Origin: Alphaproteobacteria bacterium
GTDB lineage: Bacteria; Pseudomonadota; Alphaproteobacteria; Sphingomonadales; Sphingomonadaceae
NCBI GenBank assembly: GCA_028293055.1
Contig: JAQGLD010000263.1
Span: 1 to 9,290, forward strand
DNA: 9,290 nucleotides
Direction: 5' to 3'
Positions 6,550-9,290 of the stretch are shown in pieces. Both the position numbers and the translations under genes were made by a program. The number at the start of each line of letters is the position of its first letter. Positions within the stretch are counted from its first letter, which is position 1. The notes below the pieces were generated by a model. It ran no database searches and was not told the DNA's origin. It saw nothing but the letters and a program-made list of their open reading frames with translations.

Positions 6550-7155
6550 TCAAGCGAAGGCTGGACGGGATTTGAGCTGCGTATAGGCGTGGATGACGTC
6601 CTGCAACGCTTTCTCGTGGCTTCTGTCGCCGCCATTACGGTCGGGATGGTAGAGCCGGACCAGCTCGGCATAACGCTGGCGCAGGCCTCGGCGATTGCAA
6701 TCGGGGCCGAGATTGAGGACGCGAAGCGACTTGCGATCCTCCGCGCTGAGCTCGCGTCCGTCGCGGCGCGCCGTGTCGGCGCCGCCGGCGCGCCGAAAGC
6801 GGGCGCCGATCGCGTCGAGCGGGTCGGTGAAATCGCTCCATTTCGGCTGGGCGTCCGCGCCTCCGGTGGCGAAAGCACGAGTCTCGCGGTCCCAGCCGCC
6901 ATAGGGAGTCTGCGCCTGGGTGATCTCGTCGGGGCTCATCCCCTCGAAATAATTATAGCCCGAGTTGAACTCGCGGACATGATCGAGGCACAGCCAGCGC
7001 CAGTCGCCCGGCCCGTCGAAGCTGGGACGGCGGCCGCCGAGCGGAGGCGCTCGGAATTCGCCGGTCTGGTCGCAGCCGGGATGCGAGCAGATTGCCTCGT
7101 CCCCGCGATCGACCCGACCGTGGAATTTCGTTTCCCGCTTTCCGCTACTCGCCAC
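6550..7155 (-). CDS. J-domain (DnaJ-like) protein with N-terminal Cys/His cluster (201 aa)
   Basis: The C-terminal 55 residues form a J domain: the helix [23 protein letters not shown] carries the His170-Pro171-Asp172 tripeptide that stimulates DnaK ATPase, followed by [16 protein letters not shown] domains in canonical DnaJ are N-terminal, so this is a type III J-protein. The N-terminal half has CSHPGC (Cys23, His25, Cys28) and WRWLCLDH (Cys56, His59), which could bind one zinc, and aromatic [16 protein letters not shown] (63-78). The start is taken as GTG at 7153-7155 because GAGGAAAGG (7162-7170) lies 6 nt upstream. A longer frame to 7254 would run into bolA on the other strand and add a non-conserved basic extension. 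The gene leads the operon with cobS (26 nt) and cobT. From general knowledge, J-domain genes beside cobS recur in alphaproteobacteria, which suggests a role with the chelatase; the substrate is unknown. Confidence 0.87.
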   Translation of the reverse strand: MASSGKRETKFHGRVDRGDEAICSHPGCDQTGEFRAPPLGGRRPSFDGPGDWRWLCLDHVREFNSGYNYFEGMSPDEITQAQTPYGGWDRETRAFATGGADAQPKWSDFTDPLDAIGARFRRAGGADTARRDGRELSAEDRKSLRVLNLGPDCNRRGLRQRYAELVRLYHPDRNGGDRSHEKALQDVIHAYTQLKSRPAFA

Positions 7156-7193
7156 CGACTGCCTTTCCTCGTACCGAGGCCTATATAAGCACC
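7156..7193. promoter_or_regulatory. 38-bp divergent control region, J-protein/cobST versus bolA
   Basis: Both transcription units start within 38 bp. The only AT-rich element is TATATAA (7182-7188), whose TATATA core reads the same on both strands and can serve as a -10 box either way. Leftward it would start transcription near 7175, just before the J-protein ribosome binding site GAGGAAAGG (7162-7170). Rightward it would start at or within a base or two of the bolA ATG, giving a nearly leaderless mRNA. Neither direction shows a clear -35 box. The exact starts are inference. Confidence 0.4.
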
Positions 7194-7478
7194 ATGACCG
7201 AAGCTTGCACCGGCCCAGTCGCCACAGAAATCGCCAAACGCCTGCGCGCGTCACTCGCTCCCACCCGGCTCGACGTGATCAACGACAGCGACCGCCATCG
7301 CGGCCATGCCGGCCATGACGGAAGCGGAGAAAGCCACTTCACCGTGGTGATCGAATCGCCCAGCTTCACTGGGCAAGGCCGGCTGGCGCGGCAGCGTGCG
7401 GTCAATGCCGCATTGGGCGACCTGATGGATGGCCGGGTCCATGCGCTGGCGATCAAGGCGACCGCACCGGGAGAATGA
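7194..7478 (+). CDS. BolA family protein (94 aa)
   Basis: BolA proteins pair with monothiol glutaredoxins to handle [2Fe-2S] clusters and iron sensing, and some act as DNA-binding regulators. The family pattern is present: the N-terminal helix IAKRLRASLAPTRLDVINDS, the GHDGSGESHFTVVIESPSF core (39-58), the helix RLARQRAVNAALGDLM (63-78), and the invariant His83 in RVHALAIKA, a cluster ligand in the family. The 94-aa length is typical. The start is the ATG at 7194; an open frame extends upstream but would overlap the divergent J-protein gene. There is no good Shine-Dalgarno. Its stop codon abuts the GST start. The His-rich loop (His35, His38, His41) is longer than in the shortest members. No monothiol glutaredoxin gene is in the window, and which BolA subclass this is cannot be told from sequence alone. 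Confidence 0.9.
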   Translation: MTEACTGPVATEIAKRLRASLAPTRLDVINDSDRHRGHAGHDGSGESHFTVVIESPSFTGQGRLARQRAVNAALGDLMDGRVHALAIKATAPGE

Positions 7479-7480
7479 GC

Positions 7481-8182
7481 ATGGAACCCTACGACCTGTG
7501 GTACTGGGCGGAGATTCCGGGGCGCGGCGAGTTCGTGCGGCTCGCGCTCGAGGCCAAATCGATTCCCTATCGCGACCGCGCCCGAGCCGAGGGCAGCGCA
7601 GCGCTCGCCAAGGACATGACGCGGCCACGGGCAGAGCCGCCCTTCGCTCCGCCCTACCTCGTCTGCGGCGATCTCTGCATCGCGCAGGTCGCCGCCATCC
7701 TGCTCCATCTCGCCCGGCGCCATGAGCTCGCGCCGGCGGAGCGGCTCGATTTCGCAAACCAGCTGCAGCTGACCATCTCCGACGCGGTGGCGGAGGCGCA
7801 CAATGTGCACCACCCGGTCGCAACCGGGCTTCGCTACGAGGAGCAGAAGGCCGAAGCGGCGCGCGCCGCAGAGGCCTTTCGCAACGAACGAATCCCGAAA
7901 TTCCTCGGCTATTTCGAACGAATCCTGTCGCAAGGCGGGCCGTGGCTGCTCGGCGAAGCCTGGTCCTATCCGGACCTGTCGCTGTTCCAGCTGATCGAGG
8001 GGCTGAACTATGCCTTTCCGCGGCGGATGCGGAGCCTTGCGGGTGATTTCCCGCTCACCTTCGCGCTTCGCGACCGGGTTCATGCCATGCCCGAGCTGGC
8101 CGACTATCTGGCCAGCGACCGGCGGATCGGATTCAGCGAGGACGGCATCTTTCGCCACTACCCAGAGCTCGATCCGGGATGA
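7481..8182 (+). CDS. glutathione S-transferase-like protein (233 aa)
   Basis: It has the two-domain GST layout: a thioredoxin-fold N-terminal domain (1-80) and an all-helical C-terminal domain (about 90-210). The start PYDLWYWAEIPGRGEFVRLALE resembles Tyr-type (sigma/alpha-like) enzymes, making Tyr8 the candidate catalytic residue. Pro58 in FAPPYLV is the likely cis-proline. The usual Gln-Ser pair that holds the glutathione gamma-glutamyl group is AQVAAIL here (68-74), with Val in place of Ser. SYPD (162-165) in the C-terminal domain is the N-capping box (Ser-x-x-Asp) of the family. Of two possible starts, ATG 7475 overlaps the bolA stop as ATGA, and ATG 7481 sits 7 nt after GGGAG (7469-7473); the latter is chosen. 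Either way it is coupled to bolA. Substrate unknown, and true glutathione transfer activity is uncertain given the altered pocket. Confidence 0.84.
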   Translation: MEPYDLWYWAEIPGRGEFVRLALEAKSIPYRDRARAEGSAALAKDMTRPRAEPPFAPPYLVCGDLCIAQVAAILLHLARRHELAPAERLDFANQLQLTISDAVAEAHNVHHPVATGLRYEEQKAEAARAAEAFRNERIPKFLGYFERILSQGGPWLLGEAWSYPDLSLFQLIEGLNYAFPRRMRSLAGDFPLTFALRDRVHAMPELADYLASDRRIGFSEDGIFRHYPELDPG

Positions 8183-8217
8183 GCGCGAAGCCTGCTGACT
8201 GATCGACGGAGATTGAG

Positions 8218-9117
8218 ATGGACGACCCCTTCCTGCTGACGCTGCTCCCGACCACCCACGATCTCGGCGGATTCAAGGTCCACCGCACCCTGCCCAGCAA
8301 GGAACGGACGACGATCGGGCCGTTCATCTTCTTCGACCAGATGGGGCCTGCCCACCTGCCCGCCGGCGGCGGAATCGACGTGCGGCCGCACCCGCATATC
8401 AACCTCGCCACCGTCACCTATCTGTTCGCCGGAGCGATCGAGCATCGGGATTCGCTCGGCACCTTCGCCCGGATCGAGCCCGGAGCGGTCAACCTGATGA
8501 CCGCGGGCCGGGGCATCGCCCATTCCGAACGCTCGCCCGTCGATCTTCGTCCCGCCGGGCCCGAGCTCAGCGGGATCCAGACCTGGCTCGCTTTGCCGAG
8601 CGCCAAGGAGGAGATCGACCCGGCCTTCGAGCATGTCGCCAAGGCCGATCTGCCGCTGATCGAGGATGGCGGAAGCCAGGCCCGGGTGGTGATGGGGAGC
8701 CTTTGGGGCCGGAGCTCCCCGGTGACCTGCCACAGCGAGACCATCTATGCCGACATCGCGCTGGCGCCGGGCGGATCGATGCCGGTCGATCCCGAGGCGG
8801 ACGAGCGCGCGCTCTATCTCGCCGAGGGCGAAGCCAGCCTCGACGGAATGCGGCTCGAGCCGCAGATCCTCTACGTGCTGCGCCCCGGCGCTCGCTTCAC
8901 CCTGCGATCGGAGCGCGGCGCCCATGTCATGCTCTGCGGCGGCGCCCCGCTCGACGGCCCGCGCCATGTCTGGTGGAACTTCGTCTCCTCGCGCCGCGAC
9001 CGGATCGAGCAGGCCAAGCAGGACTGGCGTGCCGGCCGCTTCATCCTCCCGCCCGACGACCATGACGAATTCATCCCGCTGCCGGTCGCGCAGCCCCTGA
9101 CGGTGAGCTATCCGTGA
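8218..9117 (+). CDS. pirin family protein (299 aa)
   Basis: Pirins are cupin-fold iron proteins; some have quercetin 2,3-dioxygenase activity and others act as redox-sensing partners. The N-terminal cupin keeps all four metal ligands: His58 and His60 in RPHPHINLATVTYLF, and His102 and Glu104 in GRGIAHSE. The family block IGPFIFFDQMGP (33-44), EHRDSLG (75-81) and GIQTWLALP are also clear. The C-terminal cupin (about 180-285) lacks such ligands, as usual, and ends with WWNFVSSRRDRIEQAKQDWRAGRF, the classic pirin C-terminal motif. GGAG (8208-8211) lies 6 nt before the ATG at 8218, which fixes the start. It follows the GST gene by 35 bp on the same strand, so bolA, GST and pirin are probably one transcript. 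The in vivo role is not known; quercetinase activity should not be assumed. Confidence 0.94.
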   Translation: MDDPFLLTLLPTTHDLGGFKVHRTLPSKERTTIGPFIFFDQMGPAHLPAGGGIDVRPHPHINLATVTYLFAGAIEHRDSLGTFARIEPGAVNLMTAGRGIAHSERSPVDLRPAGPELSGIQTWLALPSAKEEIDPAFEHVAKADLPLIEDGGSQARVVMGSLWGRSSPVTCHSETIYADIALAPGGSMPVDPEADERALYLAEGEASLDGMRLEPQILYVLRPGARFTLRSERGAHVMLCGGAPLDGPRHVWWNFVSSRRDRIEQAKQDWRAGRFILPPDDHDEFIPLPVAQPLTVSYP

Positions 9118-9123
9118 AAAATC

Positions 9124-9216
9124 CCCCTCCCGCTTGCGGGAGGGGCTAGGGGTGGGCAAGACTAGGCTACCGCGCGCGACGAGCCCACCCCCGGCCCCTT
9201 CTGCAAGCGGGAGGGG
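9124..9216. repeat. 93-bp paired inverted repeat (REP/BIME-like)
   Basis: The element is built of nested complementary arms. CCCCTCCCGCTTGC (9124-9137) is the exact complement of GCAAGCGGGAGGGG (9203-9216). GGGGCTAGGGGTGGGC (9142-9157) pairs with GCCCACCCCCGGCCCC (9183-9198) except at two positions. The loop is 9158-9182. The left part is also a local hairpin on its own, CCCCTCCCGC-TT-GCGGGAGGGG (9124-9145). It follows the pirin stop by 6 bp and ends 7 bp before the next start codon. Such GC-rich paired repeats are frequent between genes in Sphingomonadales; this is from general knowledge, not from a search. It may also slow or end transcription leaving pirin. Confidence 0.85.
9209..9216 (+). 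promoter_or_regulatory. ribosome binding site formed by the repeat's right arm
   Basis: GGGAGGGG, the end of the inverted repeat, lies 7 nt before the ATG at 9224 and is the only Shine-Dalgarno-like sequence there. It decides for ATG 9224 over the out-of-frame ATG at 9220, which would be only 3 nt from it and would encode an unlikely His/Arg/Pro-rich peptide. Confidence 0.5.
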
Positions 9217-9223
9217 AAAATGA

Positions 9224-9290
9224 ATGCCCGACTTCACGACCCGCCGGATTCCGCTCTCCACCGGAATCAGCCTCAACGTCGCCACCGGCG
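9224..9290 (+). CDS. start of a probable alpha/beta hydrolase (partial, 22 aa)
   Basis: The frame MPDFTTRRIPLSTGISLNVATG runs off the right edge. A short N-terminal pair of strands of the form 'TTRRIPLSTGISLNVATG' is how many alpha/beta-fold hydrolases of the epoxide-hydrolase or haloalkane-dehalogenase type begin, just before the LLLHGFP oxyanion segment. That segment lies outside the window, so the family is a guess from 22 residues. The start is supported by GGGAGGGG 7 nt upstream. It is on the same strand as pirin, 106 bp away across the repeat. Confidence 0.5.
   Translation, partial: MPDFTTRRIPLSTGISLNVATG

Noticed and set aside
4967..6586. A 539-codon rightward frame across the cobT-cobS junction.
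   Set aside because: It lies opposite two secure genes and shows no domain; long antisense frames are expected at this GC content.
6508..7188. A 226-codon rightward frame opposite the J-protein gene.
   Set aside because: The J domain with HPD on the other strand is clear, and this frame shows no family motif.
6524..7193. A cobalamin riboswitch or cobalt-responsive leader for cobST.
   Set aside because: The J-protein gene is immediately upstream of cobS and its own leader is at most 38 bp, too short for a cobalamin riboswitch; no B12-box-like sequence was noticed.
7181..8158. A 325-codon leftward frame opposite bolA and the GST gene.
   Set aside because: Both rightward genes are recognisable families with coupled starts; the antisense product has none.
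9123..9216. A CRISPR array or insertion-sequence end.
   Set aside because: There are inverted arms only, no direct repeats with regular spacers, no transposase frame and no evident target-site duplication.
8158..9285. A 375-codon leftward frame opposite pirin and the downstream repeat.
   Set aside because: Pirin on the other strand is certain from its metal ligands. This frame starts inside the repeat and downstream gene, and its first residues are just the translated repeat.

Overview
The window is a GC-rich, tightly packed stretch of chromosome. It most resembles an alphaproteobacterium of the order Sphingomonadales. The reasons are the gene set (aerobic cobaltochelatase cobS-cobT preceded by a J-domain gene, a BolA-GST-pirin run, rpmB), the codon use strongly biased to G/C in third positions, and a CCCCTCCCGC-TTGC-GGGAGGGG intergenic repeat of a kind common in that group. 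The genus cannot be fixed from the sequence. No transposase, integrase, phage gene, CRISPR array, tRNA or rRNA was seen. This is mostly core chromosome rather than an accessory island.

Layout. Positions 1-1383 hold a leftward group: a small membrane-anchored protein of unknown function, then tadA (tRNA adenosine deaminase), then a CNNM/CorC-type membrane protein cut by the left edge. A roughly 200-bp divergent spacer separates them from rpmB (ribosomal protein L28, rightward). rpmB converges on a leftward exported phytase/esterase-like protein, with hairpins at the junction. A rightward gene at 3106 encodes an exported Tyr/Asn/Gly-rich protein ending in two glycine zippers and is followed by a textbook intrinsic terminator. 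It converges on the leftward operon J-protein -> cobS -> cobT (7155 to 3664).

Only 38 bp separate the J-protein start from a divergent rightward group: bolA, a glutathione S-transferase-like protein (start and stop codons nearly touching) and a pirin. After pirin lies a 93-bp paired inverted repeat whose right arm runs into the start of a gene resembling an alpha/beta hydrolase, cut by the right edge.

How the genes fit together. CobS (AAA+ ATPase) and CobT (MIDAS/vWA adaptor) are two of the three subunits of the ATP-driven cobaltochelatase that inserts cobalt into hydrogenobyrinate a,c-diamide. CobN is not in the window. The adjacent J-protein is a candidate accessory chaperone for that motor. 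BolA, GST and pirin are all linked in the literature to redox or iron homeostasis, but a shared pathway here is inference.

No wholly new multi-gene system is evident. The points most worth a second look are the J-protein with a Cys/His cluster ahead of cobS, the small membrane protein with a duplicated PxxEMKxKxVxV motif, the glycine-zipper protein with two flanking cysteines, and the repeat that appears to supply a ribosome binding site.
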